Source: JBBDLF01 sp040879025 (lineage in GTDB: Bacteria; Pseudomonadota; Gammaproteobacteria; Pseudomonadales; Pseudohongiellaceae). Taken from it: DNA of 41,753 bases. The notes below the pieces were generated by a model that was not told the origin of the DNA, did not search any database, and saw only the letters and a list, made by a program, of their open reading frames with translations. The DNA is taken from contig JBBDLF010000007.1 of the NCBI GenBank assembly GCA_040879025.1, positions 1-41,753 of the forward strand, read 5' to 3'. The translations under genes and the position numbers were made by a program. Shown here piece after piece: positions 15,729 to 24,616 of this stretch (position 1 is the stretch's first letter; each line of letters begins with the position of its first letter).

Positions 15729-18176
15729 TCAGAACAGCAGTTCCGTCGAAAGTTCCGGGGTGTCTTCCGCATTCCGGCTGCGCTCTCCGCCGGGAACGAA
15801 CACACGCTCTGAAGCATCCGGGGCATTTTCCGCGCGAAAATACTCGAACATACTGTTGGGGTCACCGGGTCGCGCAATCTTGCCCGTGTTCTTGTCAACC
15901 AGACGATCCACCAGCCCATCCGGTCTCGGCATACGCCGCTCTGGCAAACCGTCGAGCGCAACCTCCATATAGTCTATCCATATGGGGACGGCCACGGTCG
16001 CTCCCTGCTCGGACTCTCCGAGCTGTGAGGGCTGGTCAAAACCGACAAAAACCGTGGTGGCGATATCCCGATTGAAACCGGAGAACCATAGTTCCAGCGG
16101 ACCATTGGTGGTGCCTGTTTTGCCCATCAGATCGCTGCGGCCCAATGCGCGTTGTACGCCCCGGCCACTCCCTTCCTCAACCACCGAACGGAGCATGCTG
16201 TTGAGGATGTACGCCACCCTGGCGTCGATGATCTGTGGAGCCGCCGGCACCGGTAACGGTGCTTTCGGAGGACCGATGCTGTCGTCCAGGCCCTCCGCGA
16301 CGTCCACGATTGCCACACCATCAGCGGGCGCAACAGCCGGGGCGCAATCGCCGTCGCAGGCCATGACCGGATTCGCCTTATAGTTGGTGCCGCTATCCAG
16401 CGTGCTGACGCTCTGAATAAACCAGGGGTCCACCTTGCGACCGCCATTGGCGATGGCTGAATAACCGGTAACGAGTTCAAGCGGTTGTACGTCCTGACTG
16501 CCCAGGGCAACCGTCAGGTCATTGCGGGGGAAATCGCCGGTCTTGAATCCGAATCTGGCGGCGAAAGGCAATACCGCGTCAGCGGTCACCTGGTCGTACA
16601 GGCGTACCGCCGGGACGTTACGCGATTCGGCAAGTGCATTGCGCAATGTAATGGGGCCGACAAAATTGTTTTCATAGTTATTGGGCCGGTATCCGCCACG
16701 GGTGAGAGGGGCGTCATTGATCGTGGTGGCGGCAGTGTAGCCCTTCTCCAGCGCCGCACCGTAGACAAACGGTTTGAAATTGGAACCGGGTGGCCGTGGC
16801 GTCAATACCCGGTTTACCTGGCTGGCCCGAAAATCGTAACCACCGACAAGCGCGATAATCTCGCCACTGGTGGGCGACATTGATACCAGGGCTCCCTGAA
16901 TAGCGGGAACCTGCCCGAGAGCCCAGGCCTTGTCGGTCTGTCTGACGCGGATCAAATCACCAACCTGAACAATATCAGCGGCTGTCCGGGGGGGAGGCCA
17001 GGCATTACTGGGAGTGATATAGGGGCGAGCCCAGGACAATCCGTCCCAGCCGATTTCGACCGCTTCTCCGGATTTCAGCAATGCAGAGACGCTGCGGTCC
17101 CCGACTTCGGTAACGATGGCGGGATGTTGATTTCCGTAAACCGGGATGGCGTCCAGTTGGGCAAGCCAAGTCGCAACAGGAGTGGTTCCCGTGGCGGGGT
17201 AATGTCCATCAACGCCCCGGTATCCGTGGTTAACGTCGTAAGCTTCCAGTCCCTCGAGCAGCGCCTTATTGGCAGCCAGCTGTTTCCCTGTGTCAATGGT
17301 GGTAATCACTTCGAAGCCCTGGGTATAAGCGTCTTCTCCGTATTCATCATAGAGGCGCTGCCTGACCATTTCCGCCACATAGGGGGCGGATACTTCAATA
17401 TTCCGGCCGCGGCGCCGGGGGGCTACGGGATCTGTCAGCGCGGCAGTGAGCTGCTCGGTGGAAATCATGCCCTCCTCGAACATTTTTCTCAGCACATTGT
17501 CGCGGCGGGGCTTTGCACGCTCAGGATACGAAAGCGGGTTACATACCGAGGGGCAGGGAAGCAGCGAGGTCAGCATTGCCGCCTCCGCCACCGACAGCTC
17601 TTCCGGCCGTTTGCCGTAATACACATAGGCCGCGGCGCCGATACCGTCCGCGCCAGCGCCAAAATAAATGAGGTTCAGGTAGAGTGTAAGAATCTCTTCC
17701 TTGGTCAGTTCCCGCTGTATCTGCAGTGCGAACGGTATTTCCTTGAGTTTGCGCGAATAGATGTTGTCATCGTCGAACGAGATTTTCTTCGCCAGTTGCA
17801 TGGTAATCGTGCTTCCGCCCCCCAGGTTGACCCCACGGACAAAACCATAGAAACCACGCATCAGACCCATGATGTCGACCCCGGAGTGGGAATAGAAACG
17901 GGGATCTTCACTGGCGATTACCGCGTTCTTGACGATGTCCGGCAGCTGCTCGTAGCTTACCGGATCGCGGCGGTTGCCGATTTCGTCAATCAATCGACGG
18001 TCGGCTGTGTAGATGCGAAGCGGAGCCTCAAGTTGTACATTCTTGTAGGTTTCAGTGGAGGGCAACTGCGGTGCCAGATAAAGGTAGGCCGCGGAAGCCA
18101 CCATCGCCATCCCGCAGATAGCTGCAAACCCGAGCAGGGTTATCCATTTGCTGACTGTCCGGAATCTATTGGTCAC
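15729..18176 (-). CDS. mrcA: Penicillin-binding protein 1A, bifunctional peptidoglycan synthase
   Basis: A class A PBP with glycosyltransferase and transpeptidase activity. The 815-aa protein has a short cytoplasmic start, a membrane anchor at about residues 11-34, then the GT51 domain with catalytic Glu90 in ASEDPRFYSHSGVD and GGSTITMQ at 120-127. Further on come the insert region and the transpeptidase domain with SxxK in PGSNFKPF, SxN in AESRNVPA and KTGTT. The start is GTG at 18176 and no strong ribosome binding site is visible. A small ACTGCT/AGCAGT hairpin spans the stop codon, with only a mildly T-rich tract after it. Divergence from pilM is conserved in pseudomonads (ponA-pilM). Confidence 0.95.
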   Translation of the reverse strand: MTNRFRTVSKWITLLGFAAICGMAMVASAAYLYLAPQLPSTETYKNVQLEAPLRIYTADRRLIDEIGNRRDPVSYEQLPDIVKNAVIASEDPRFYSHSGVDIMGLMRGFYGFVRGVNLGGGSTITMQLAKKISFDDDNIYSRKLKEIPFALQIQRELTKEEILTLYLNLIYFGAGADGIGAAAYVYYGKRPEELSVAEAAMLTSLLPCPSVCNPLSYPERAKPRRDNVLRKMFEEGMISTEQLTAALTDPVAPRRRGRNIEVSAPYVAEMVRQRLYDEYGEDAYTQGFEVITTIDTGKQLAANKALLEGLEAYDVNHGYRGVDGHYPATGTTPVATWLAQLDAIPVYGNQHPAIVTEVGDRSVSALLKSGEAVEIGWDGLSWARPYITPSNAWPPPRTAADIVQVGDLIRVRQTDKAWALGQVPAIQGALVSMSPTSGEIIALVGGYDFRASQVNRVLTPRPPGSNFKPFVYGAALEKGYTAATTINDAPLTRGGYRPNNYENNFVGPITLRNALAESRNVPAVRLYDQVTADAVLPFAARFGFKTGDFPRNDLTVALGSQDVQPLELVTGYSAIANGGRKVDPWFIQSVSTLDSGTNYKANPVMACDGDCAPAVAPADGVAIVDVAEGLDDSIGPPKAPLPVPAAPQIIDARVAYILNSMLRSVVEEGSGRGVQRALGRSDLMGKTGTTNGPLELWFSGFNRDIATTVFVGFDQPSQLGESEQGATVAVPIWIDYMEVALDGLPERRMPRPDGLVDRLVDKNTGKIARPGDPNSMFEYFRAENAPDASERVFVPGGERSRNAEDTPELSTELLF

Positions 18177-18695
18177 TGTCTGGCTGAATCACCTGTCCTG
18201 GTTACCGAGGAGGATCTGTCAGTAGCCACCGGAATCAGAGGCTGTGGCACATAACCCTTTAGCAAAGTATAGCCCCGAGTAGACCTGATTATACACCCCT
18301 GGCCTGCCACGGTCTCTCGTGAGACACCGGAATTTCTGTGCATAAACCACCAATGTGGGCTATACAAGCTATTCACGTACCGATTTGATGCGAGTTCCAA
18401 TTGTGATGCATGTCAAGGAATTGTGGTTGGTCTTGGTTCATTATGCTATATAAAGTGGTTTGTTGTGAAACTTTTATAATTTATTGAAAACTATAAAAAA
18501 TTTGATTTAGGCCGATAGCTACAGCTAGAATGCGCGACTATCGGTACGGGGCGCCCGGCAATTGTTAATCTTGCTTTTCTCATGGCCGATGTACACGTCT
18601 ATGGCATCGTGCGCGAGCTTGCGGGCCCATCGGTGGTTTGTCCGCCATTAACCAAATCGTATGCCGATTTGAAGCGTAGTGCAGGGGAACATCAG
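18177..18695. other. Divergent mrcA-pilM intergenic region
   Basis: About 520 bp with no recognised gene. The pilM-proximal part (18440-18510) is strikingly AT-rich compared with the rest of the window and contains several A/T runs. A GTCTC/GAGAC inverted repeat with a TCGT loop lies at 18312-18325. TATAAT and TATACT on the minus strand (18288-18293 and 18266-18271) could be -10 elements for mrcA, but neither has a convincing -35. The 3' part (18582-18695) is open in the pilM frame; the ATG at 18582 lacks a ribosome binding site. Confidence 0.5.
18502..18531 (+). promoter_or_regulatory. Promoter of the pilMNOPQ operon
   Basis: TTGATT (18502-18507), 18-bp spacer and TAGAAT (18526-18531), directly after an A/T-rich tract that could act as an UP element. 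This leaves a leader of about 158 bases before the GTG of pilM. Confidence 0.55.
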
Positions 18696-19757
18696 GTGTT
18701 GGGATTTCTTGGTAAAAAAGCGCCAACCTTGTTGGGGGTGGATATCAGTTCCACGTCCGTCAAGATCCTGCAGCTCGCAAATAGTGCCGGCAAGTACAAG
18801 CTGGAAAATTACGTGATTCGGCCGCTGCCGGCCAACGCGGTGGTTGAAAAAAATATCAGCGACATCGATTCCGTGGGTGAATGTATCGCCGCCGCCTTGA
18901 GCATCATCAAATCAACCTCGAAAGATGCGGCGGTTGCCGTCGCCGGTTCGGCGGTAATCACCAAAACCATTGAGATGAACGCCGCGCTGTCCGATGCTGA
19001 AATGGAAAACCAGATCGTCGTGGAGGCCGATCAGTACATTCCCTATCCACTGGAAGAGGTGGCTATAGATTTTGAACGCCAAAAGCTGTCGGAGCGTAGC
19101 CCGGATATGGTCGAGGTACTGCTTGCCGCGTGTCGGCGGGAGAACGTGGAGTCCCGGGTTTCCGCGCTGAATATCGGTGGATTGCAGGCCAGGGTGGTGG
19201 ATATTGAAGCCTATGCGATCGAGCGTGCTTTCATGTTGTTGCAGGAGCAGATCGGACAGGAAGAGCAACAGACCGTGGCTATCGTTGACATCGGTGCCAC
19301 GATGACCACATTGAACGTCATGTTGAATGGCAAGACTATCTATACCAGAGAACAGATGTTCGGCGGCACCCAGTTGGTGGAGGACGTCCAGCGACGCTTT
19401 GGTCTCAGTGCCGCGGAATCCGATGCGGCCATCAAGCGCGGCGGGCTTCCCGACGAGTACGAGGGTGAGATTCTCGCGCCTTACAAAGACCTGGTAGTGC
19501 AGCAGGTGAGTCAAACCCTGCAATTCTTTTTCTCTTCCAGCCATTACAACGAGGTGGACCATATCATCCTGGCAGGGGGTGTCGCCGCGGTTGAGGGCGT
19601 CAGCGAGATAGTGCAGGAAAATCTCTCCACGCCCGTTATGATCGCCAATCCTTTCGCGAATATGGCCATCGGGTCGAAAGTAAACCAGACCATGCTGCGA
19701 AACGATGCCCCGGCCCTGTTGATTGCCTGCGGACTGGCGATGCGGAGGGCTTACTGA
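18696..19757 (+). CDS. pilM: Type IV pilus inner-membrane platform protein PilM
   Basis: An actin-like cytoplasmic protein that binds the PilN N-terminus and links the pilus motor platform to the PilNOP alignment complex. The FtsA/SHS2 fold is seen in LLGVDISSTSVKILQL (phosphate 1), the VAIVDIGATMTTLNVM block (phosphate 2) and IILAGGVAAVEG. I chose GTG at 18696: AGGGGA at 18683-18688 is seven bases upstream, the product begins MLGFLGKKAPTLLGVDISS as in homologues, and length is 353 aa. The ATG at 18582 would add 38 foreign residues. The stop overlaps the pilN ATG by one base (TGATG), so translation is coupled. Confidence 0.95.
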   Translation: MLGFLGKKAPTLLGVDISSTSVKILQLANSAGKYKLENYVIRPLPANAVVEKNISDIDSVGECIAAALSIIKSTSKDAAVAVAGSAVITKTIEMNAALSDAEMENQIVVEADQYIPYPLEEVAIDFERQKLSERSPDMVEVLLAACRRENVESRVSALNIGGLQARVVDIEAYAIERAFMLLQEQIGQEEQQTVAIVDIGATMTTLNVMLNGKTIYTREQMFGGTQLVEDVQRRFGLSAAESDAAIKRGGLPDEYEGEILAPYKDLVVQQVSQTLQFFFSSSHYNEVDHIILAGGVAAVEGVSEIVQENLSTPVMIANPFANMAIGSKVNQTMLRNDAPALLIACGLAMRRAY

Positions 19758-20329
19758 TGGCCCAGATTAACCTTCTGCCATGGCGTGACACGCTGCGCGA
19801 GGAACGCAAGCGGGAATTCATGACCGTATTGGTGGGTGTGATTATCATTGCCGGCGGATTGCTGTTTCTCGTGGATCGCCATTACCGGGGTGAAATCAAC
19901 AGCCAAAACCAGCGCAACCAGTTTTTACTTACCGAGATAGCCACGCTGGATCAGCAGGTTCAGGAAATCAACCAGTTGCTTCAACAGAAAGAAGAAATTC
20001 GTGAGCGCATGAACGTCATTCAGGATCTGCAGGGTTCACGTCCCGTGATCGTGCGAATATTTGACGAACTGGTACGAACGCTGCCTCAGGGAGTCTATTA
20101 TCAGAACCTGACGCGCACCGGGGATGCCATTGCCATTCAGGGCGTCGCCGAATCCTACGCGCGTCTTACGGAACTGATGCGCAGGCTCGAGGATTCCGAA
20201 TGGTTTCAGCAAACCAGCCTGCGGGTTATCTCCGCCGCCGAAGGACAGGACATTCGTCAGAATGCCGCCAATGCATTCACGCTGAGTATGATGTTGGAAT
20301 CGGCGCGTCGAGACGAGGATGAGGAGTAG
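19757..20329 (+). CDS. pilN: Type IV pilus assembly protein PilN
   Basis: A bitopic inner-membrane protein of the alignment subcomplex. It begins MAQINLLPWRDTLREERKREF: the INLLPWR motif is the known PilM-docking peptide. A transmembrane helix follows at about residues 22-41 (MTVLVGVIIIAGGLLFLVD), then a periplasmic coiled coil (NQRNQFLLTEIATLDQQVQEINQLL) and a ferredoxin-like domain. Length is 190 aa. It overlaps pilM by one base and precedes pilO by 3 bp; PilN and PilO form heterodimers. Confidence 0.95.
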   Translation: MAQINLLPWRDTLREERKREFMTVLVGVIIIAGGLLFLVDRHYRGEINSQNQRNQFLLTEIATLDQQVQEINQLLQQKEEIRERMNVIQDLQGSRPVIVRIFDELVRTLPQGVYYQNLTRTGDAIAIQGVAESYARLTELMRRLEDSEWFQQTSLRVISAAEGQDIRQNAANAFTLSMMLESARRDEDEE

Positions 20330-20332
20330 CCT

Positions 20333-20983
20333 ATGGCTGGCGAATATTTCAAGCAACTGTCAAAGGACCTGAAAGAGTTCGATATCAACGACCTCTCCAA
20401 TCTTGACACCATCGGGGTCTGGCCGGGTCCTGTCAAAGCGCTCATTGCATTGCTTGTGTTCATCGCTTGTGGTGCTGCCGGGTACTTTTTTCATGTCAAG
20501 ACCCAACTGCTGGAACTGGAAGGGGTTGCCGCGGAAGAGAACAACCTGCGTATTGAATTTGAACAGAAAGCGTTTCTTGCGACCAACCTCGAAGCCTACC
20601 GGGAGCAAACGGTGGAAATGGAACAGTCCTTCGCTGAACTGCTGCGACAGTTACCGAGTGAAACGGAAGTGCCGGGACTTGTTGACGATATCACCAACAC
20701 AGGTCTCGGCAGTGGGCTGGAATTTGCCAATATCGAGCTGGCGCCCGAAGTAACGCAGGAATTTTACATCGAACTGCCTATTGAGGTGGATGTGGAAGGA
20801 AACTATCACGATTTCGGTACATTCGTCAGCGGAGTGGCCAGTCTGCCCCGAATCGTGACACTGCATGACTTCGAAATAGTCTCTGATCCGAGTTCGCAGC
20901 TGAATATGAGCATCACAGCAAGAACCTATCGATATAAAACAGAGTCCGAAGCCGGAATAAACACCGGCGCAGCGACACCGTGA
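20333..20983 (+). CDS. pilO: Type IV pilus assembly protein PilO
   Basis: The bitopic partner of PilN. The 216-aa protein has a cytoplasmic N-terminus (LSKDLKEFDINDLSNLDTIGVWP), a transmembrane helix at about residues 34-53 (ALIALLVFIACGAAGYFFHV), a coiled coil (LELEGVAAEENNLRIEFEQKAFLATNLE region) and a periplasmic domain with PIEVDVEGNYHDFGTFVSGVASLPRIV, a PilO signature. It ends in a short Thr/Ala tail overlapping the next frame. With PilN and PilP it spans the periplasm to align the motor with the secretin. Confidence 0.95.
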   Translation: MAGEYFKQLSKDLKEFDINDLSNLDTIGVWPGPVKALIALLVFIACGAAGYFFHVKTQLLELEGVAAEENNLRIEFEQKAFLATNLEAYREQTVEMEQSFAELLRQLPSETEVPGLVDDITNTGLGSGLEFANIELAPEVTQEFYIELPIEVDVEGNYHDFGTFVSGVASLPRIVTLHDFEIVSDPSSQLNMSITARTYRYKTESEAGINTGAATP

Positions 20984-20994
20984 GAAGTTCAGAA

Positions 20995-21525
20995 ATGGGT
21001 AAGCACAGCTTCGTAAACAAACTGATGATGACGCTGGCACTGCTGGCACTGTCAGCCTGTTCGCGATCAAACAACATGCAGGATTTGCAGCAATTCGTTG
21101 CGGAGGTCAAGTCTCGCCCCGGCGCGGAAGTTGAACCGGTTCCCCAATTCGAACCCTATGAGGCGTTTTCTTACAGTGCCGCCTCCTTTCGCAGCCCGTT
21201 TGAGAGACCGATTGTAGTTGAACTGGACGAGACCGCGACGATCTCCCAGAATGTGGAGCCTGACCTCGACAGGCCGCGCGAAGCGTTGGAAGAGTTCAAT
21301 CTTTCCGAGTTGCGTATGGTTGGCATGATGATGCGGGACAACGATTACAGCGCATTGGTTCAGGACGAGACCGGAACCGTTCACCGAATCAGGGCAGGTA
21401 ACTATCTGGGAAGAAATCACGGCAGGGTGCATACCATCACCGACACGCGAATGGAACTGACGGAAATAGTTCCGAGCGGGGACGGGGGCTGGGTCGAGAG
21501 GCCACAAACGCTTACGCTGCAATGA
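20995..21525 (+). CDS. pilP: Type IV pilus lipoprotein PilP
   Basis: An inner-membrane lipoprotein that bridges PilNO to the secretin PilQ. From ATG 20995 the product is 176 aa: signal peptide MGKHSFVNKLMMTLALLALSAC with lipobox LSAC, a flexible Pro-rich region (residues ~30-75) and the beta-sandwich HR domain (LSELRMVGMMMRDNDYSALVQDETGTVHRIRAGNYLG). GAGAAG at 20982-20987 gives a reasonable ribosome binding site for this ATG. A GTG at 20980, overlapping the pilO stop, adds five residues and cannot be excluded. The stop overlaps an ATG in the pilQ frame. Confidence 0.93.
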   Translation: MGKHSFVNKLMMTLALLALSACSRSNNMQDLQQFVAEVKSRPGAEVEPVPQFEPYEAFSYSAASFRSPFERPIVVELDETATISQNVEPDLDRPREALEEFNLSELRMVGMMMRDNDYSALVQDETGTVHRIRAGNYLGRNHGRVHTITDTRMELTEIVPSGDGGWVERPQTLTLQ

Positions 21526-21602
21526 GAGCTGCGATCGAAGGTAACACTATGCATAAAATGACCAACAGGCGAGCCGGCCAAAACTGTTTGGGTGGAATAA
21601 CT

Positions 21603-23879
21603 ATGTTTATCAAACGCTGCGTTACCGTTGTGGCGGCGATGCTTTGTTTCAACATCGCGCAGGCACAACAGGGCACCAACCTGGAAAGCATCGGCTTTGC
21701 CAATCTTCCCGGCGACAGTCTTCAGGTCAGACTCGAGTTTACCGGCGACCCGCCTGACCCGACCGGCTTTGTCCTGGATAATCCGGCGAGAATTTCGGTG
21801 GATCTGATGGGCGTGGCGAGCGGATTGTCGCAGCAGCGCTACAACATTGATTCCAATAATGTACAAAGTGTCATGGTTCTGGATGACGGCAGCCGTACCC
21901 GAATGGTCGTGAATCTCGATGAGCTGGTGCCGTATCAGTCCCGGGTGGAAGGCAACAGCCTGATATTTGAAATCGGCGCGGACGCCGCGCAAACGGCAGC
22001 CGTACCCGCGGCGGCCCCCGCCCAGACCACAGCGGAAGTCGCCGAGTCTGCGAGCGGCACCGAAACGGTTTCCATTACCGACGTCAGCTTCCGCCGCGGC
22101 AGCGACGATGGTGAAGGTCAGGTTGTAATCCAGTTGTCCAGTGACCGGGTGATCGGGAACGTGGAACAGGTAGGCGGGCGTGTATTCCTTGAATTCAGTA
22201 ATACGGCAGTACCCGAACGGTTAAACCGCCGCTATGATGTGACTGACTTTGGCACGGCGGTAACCACGGTAGATGTGTTAGGACAGGCCGACCGGGCCAC
22301 CGTTGTGGTTGATGTCGATGGGGCGTACGAATACGTAGCATTCCAGAGTGGAAGCCAATACACCATCAGCGTTCAACCTCCCGTTGTGGACGTTGCAACC
22401 GGAAGGGAAATTGAAGCCTTTTCCGGCAGTACAGTATCTGTAACCTATCAGGACATCCCCATTCGTTCGGTTCTTCAGATACTGGCGGATGAGCATGACC
22501 TGAACCTGGTGACCGGCACTGACATCGCGGGCAACATCACCTTGCACCTGGAAAACGTGCCCTGGGACCAGGCTCTGGAACTGGTGCTGCGGGGCGGCAA
22601 TCTGGGCAGCCGTCTCGAAGGTAATGTGTTGTACGTGGCCCCCAATGAGGAAATCGTCGCGCAGGAGCAGCAGGCGCTTGAAGCCAGCCAGCAAACCCAG
22701 GCGCTGGCTCCGCTGTATACCGAGTATGTTCAGATTAATTATGCCAATGCCGGCAACATACTGGCACTGCTGACCGGCGGCGGCAGCGGAGGCGCCGCAG
22801 AGCCTCCTCCGCTGCCGCAGGACGACCCGGCGGCAGCACCTGCCACCGCCAGAAGTTCTGGTGGTGTGCTTTCCTCGAGAGGGTCCGCAACCGTCGATCA
22901 GCGCACCAATATGATTATTGTCAGGGATATTGAGGAAAAGCTGGAAGAGGTGAGGGATCTGGTGGCAAGGCTGGACATTCCGGTTCGCCAGGTTTCCATC
23001 GAGGCACGCATTGTCAATGTGTCGACCGACTACGGACGCGACCTCGGCGTACGTTGGGGCGGCTCGGGGAGTTCCGACAACTTCCGTTATGGCGGTTCGC
23101 TGGAAACCACCCTTGAGGAACAGAACAATCGCGTTGCGGCACAAATAGCTCGTCAGAATGCGCTGGCTGCCGGCGAGACGGCCCGACTTCAGGCGATTCA
23201 GGATGGTACCGACCCGAGCCTGATCGCTTCACTGGTCCAACAGGCCATTAATGCCGTTCCCATCCCGTTGGGCGAAACAACTTTCCCTGACGCGCTGGTT
23301 GTCGATCTTGGAGTACAGGACCCGCAAACGAGTTCGTTTTCCATAGGCTACGGCAGCAACTCCACATTGATTGAACTGGAGCTATCCGCACTGGAAAGCA
23401 GTGGTAATGGCCAGGTCATGGCTCGTCCCAAGGTGACCACCCAGGACAAGATGACGGCGATTATCGAATCGGGTGTCAGGATTCCCTACCAGGCGCAGGC
23501 CGGGGGTACGGCCGGTGGTTCAACCACTGAGTTCGAGGAGGCCTTGTTGTTGCTGGAAGTGACGCCGCAGATCACACCGGACGGGCGTATCATCATGGAT
23601 CTGAACATCAGGCAGGATTCCGTGTCGCCCACCAGCGGCGACATACCAGCGATCAATACCAATGCGGTGGACACCAGTGTGCTGGTCAATAACGGCCAGA
23701 CTATCGTGCTCGGTGGCGTATTCCGTGAAGAATCCACCCTGACCGAAACCAAGACTCCGTTGCTTGGTGATATACCGTATCTCGGTTATCTGTTCAAGCG
23801 AACCAGCAGTGAGAGTCGCCGCACCGAGCTGCTGATATTTATCACGCCAAAAATTATCGAAGAACTGGCGGTTCGCTAA
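21603..23879 (+). CDS. pilQ: Type IV pilus secretin PilQ
   Basis: The outer-membrane secretin through which the pilus passes. From ATG 21603 (GGTGGA six bases upstream) the product is 758 aa with a clean signal peptide MFIKRCVTVVAAMLCFNIAQA. Domain order: two AMIN peptidoglycan-binding domains (about 25-125 and 155-255, separated by an Ala/Pro-rich linker), a secretin short N-terminal domain (VTYQDIPIRSVLQILADEH), an N1 domain interrupted by a Gly/Pro/Ala-rich linker, and the secretin C-domain (VMARPKVTTQDKMTAIIESG). It ends ITPKIIEELAVR. In-frame ATGs at 21522 (overlapping the pilP stop) and 21549 would extend the N-terminus by 27 or 18 residues. Confidence 0.95.
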   Translation: MFIKRCVTVVAAMLCFNIAQAQQGTNLESIGFANLPGDSLQVRLEFTGDPPDPTGFVLDNPARISVDLMGVASGLSQQRYNIDSNNVQSVMVLDDGSRTRMVVNLDELVPYQSRVEGNSLIFEIGADAAQTAAVPAAAPAQTTAEVAESASGTETVSITDVSFRRGSDDGEGQVVIQLSSDRVIGNVEQVGGRVFLEFSNTAVPERLNRRYDVTDFGTAVTTVDVLGQADRATVVVDVDGAYEYVAFQSGSQYTISVQPPVVDVATGREIEAFSGSTVSVTYQDIPIRSVLQILADEHDLNLVTGTDIAGNITLHLENVPWDQALELVLRGGNLGSRLEGNVLYVAPNEEIVAQEQQALEASQQTQALAPLYTEYVQINYANAGNILALLTGGGSGGAAEPPPLPQDDPAAAPATARSSGGVLSSRGSATVDQRTNMIIVRDIEEKLEEVRDLVARLDIPVRQVSIEARIVNVSTDYGRDLGVRWGGSGSSDNFRYGGSLETTLEEQNNRVAAQIARQNALAAGETARLQAIQDGTDPSLIASLVQQAINAVPIPLGETTFPDALVVDLGVQDPQTSSFSIGYGSNSTLIELELSALESSGNGQVMARPKVTTQDKMTAIIESGVRIPYQAQAGGTAGGSTTEFEEALLLLEVTPQITPDGRIIMDLNIRQDSVSPTSGDIPAINTNAVDTSVLVNNGQTIVLGGVFREESTLTETKTPLLGDIPYLGYLFKRTSSESRRTELLIFITPKIIEELAVR

Positions 23880-23885
23880 CGCCAC

Positions 23886-23914
23886 CGGACCCGCCGCAGA
23901 ACCTGGTGGGTCCG
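23886..23914 (+). terminator. Possible terminator after pilQ
   Basis: Perfect 7-bp arms CGGACCC (23886-23892) and GGGTCCG (23908-23914) with a 15-base loop lie just after the pilQ stop. The following tract TCTTCCCTC is pyrimidine-rich but not a T-run, so termination would be weak and aroK may be partly read through. Confidence 0.35.
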
Positions 23915-24037
23915 TCTTCCCTCGCGGCTGCCCGCCAAGTCCGCAACCGCTGATTCCCTTGCCATTTGCGAGTACAATGTCTGCCGGCAGGATATCGCGC
24001 TTTATCGCGCCTTCACGTTGGTAACAGGCATTGATTC

Positions 24038-24616
24038 GTGGGTAAACCGGACAAATTCAACGGCAATGTATTTCTCGTGGGACCTATGGGAGTAGGCAAG
24101 ACGACTATCGGGAAAGTATTGGCTGAACAGACGGGGCTGAGTTTCTTTGATTCAGACCGTGAAATAGAGAGCATCACCGGGGCGGACATTCCCTGGATTT
24201 TCGATGTTGAGGGTGAGGCGGGTTTCAGGACCCGCGAGTCGAAAATGCTGAATGAGTTGACCCGGCGGAACGATATTGTACTGGCGACGGGCGGGGGTGC
24301 CGTCTTGTCCGAGGCGAATCGCGATGTATTACGCAACAGGGGAGTTGTCGTTTATCTGAGGGCTTCCATCGCACAGCAGATCGACCGGACCAGCAGAGAC
24401 AAAAACCGGCCCCTGCTGCAAACACCGGACCCGGTTGCGCGAATTAAAGAACTGATGAAGGAGCGCGACCCGTTGTACCGAGAAATTTCGCACATCATCG
24501 TTGATACCAATCGACGTAACCCCCGCGCCATAACCGCGGAAATAATTGATCGGCTCAAGTCGGTTGCCGCGAATTCAACACCACAAGACCAGAGACACAG
24601 CAATGATAAGCGTTAA
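24038..24616 (+). CDS. aroK: Shikimate kinase
   Basis: Phosphorylates shikimate with ATP (fifth step of the shikimate pathway). The 192-aa protein has Walker A GPMGVGKT at residues 15-22, the shikimate-binding DSD near 38-40, GFRTRESKML, the GGGAV substrate loop (LATGGGAVLS) and the LID region with RDKNRPLL. The start is GTG at 24038 with no strong Shine-Dalgarno. Its last 14 bases overlap aroB, and pilQ-aroK-aroB is a conserved order in gammaproteobacteria. Confidence 0.95.
   Translation: MGKPDKFNGNVFLVGPMGVGKTTIGKVLAEQTGLSFFDSDREIESITGADIPWIFDVEGEAGFRTRESKMLNELTRRNDIVLATGGGAVLSEANRDVLRNRGVVVYLRASIAQQIDRTSRDKNRPLLQTPDPVARIKELMKERDPLYREISHIIVDTNRRNPRAITAEIIDRLKSVAANSTPQDQRHSNDKR

Noticed and set aside
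18582..18695. An N-terminal extension of PilM starting at ATG 18582
   Set aside because: There is no ribosome binding site before it, the 38 extra residues are unlike PilM, and GTG 18696 has an AGGGGA element and the family N-terminus.
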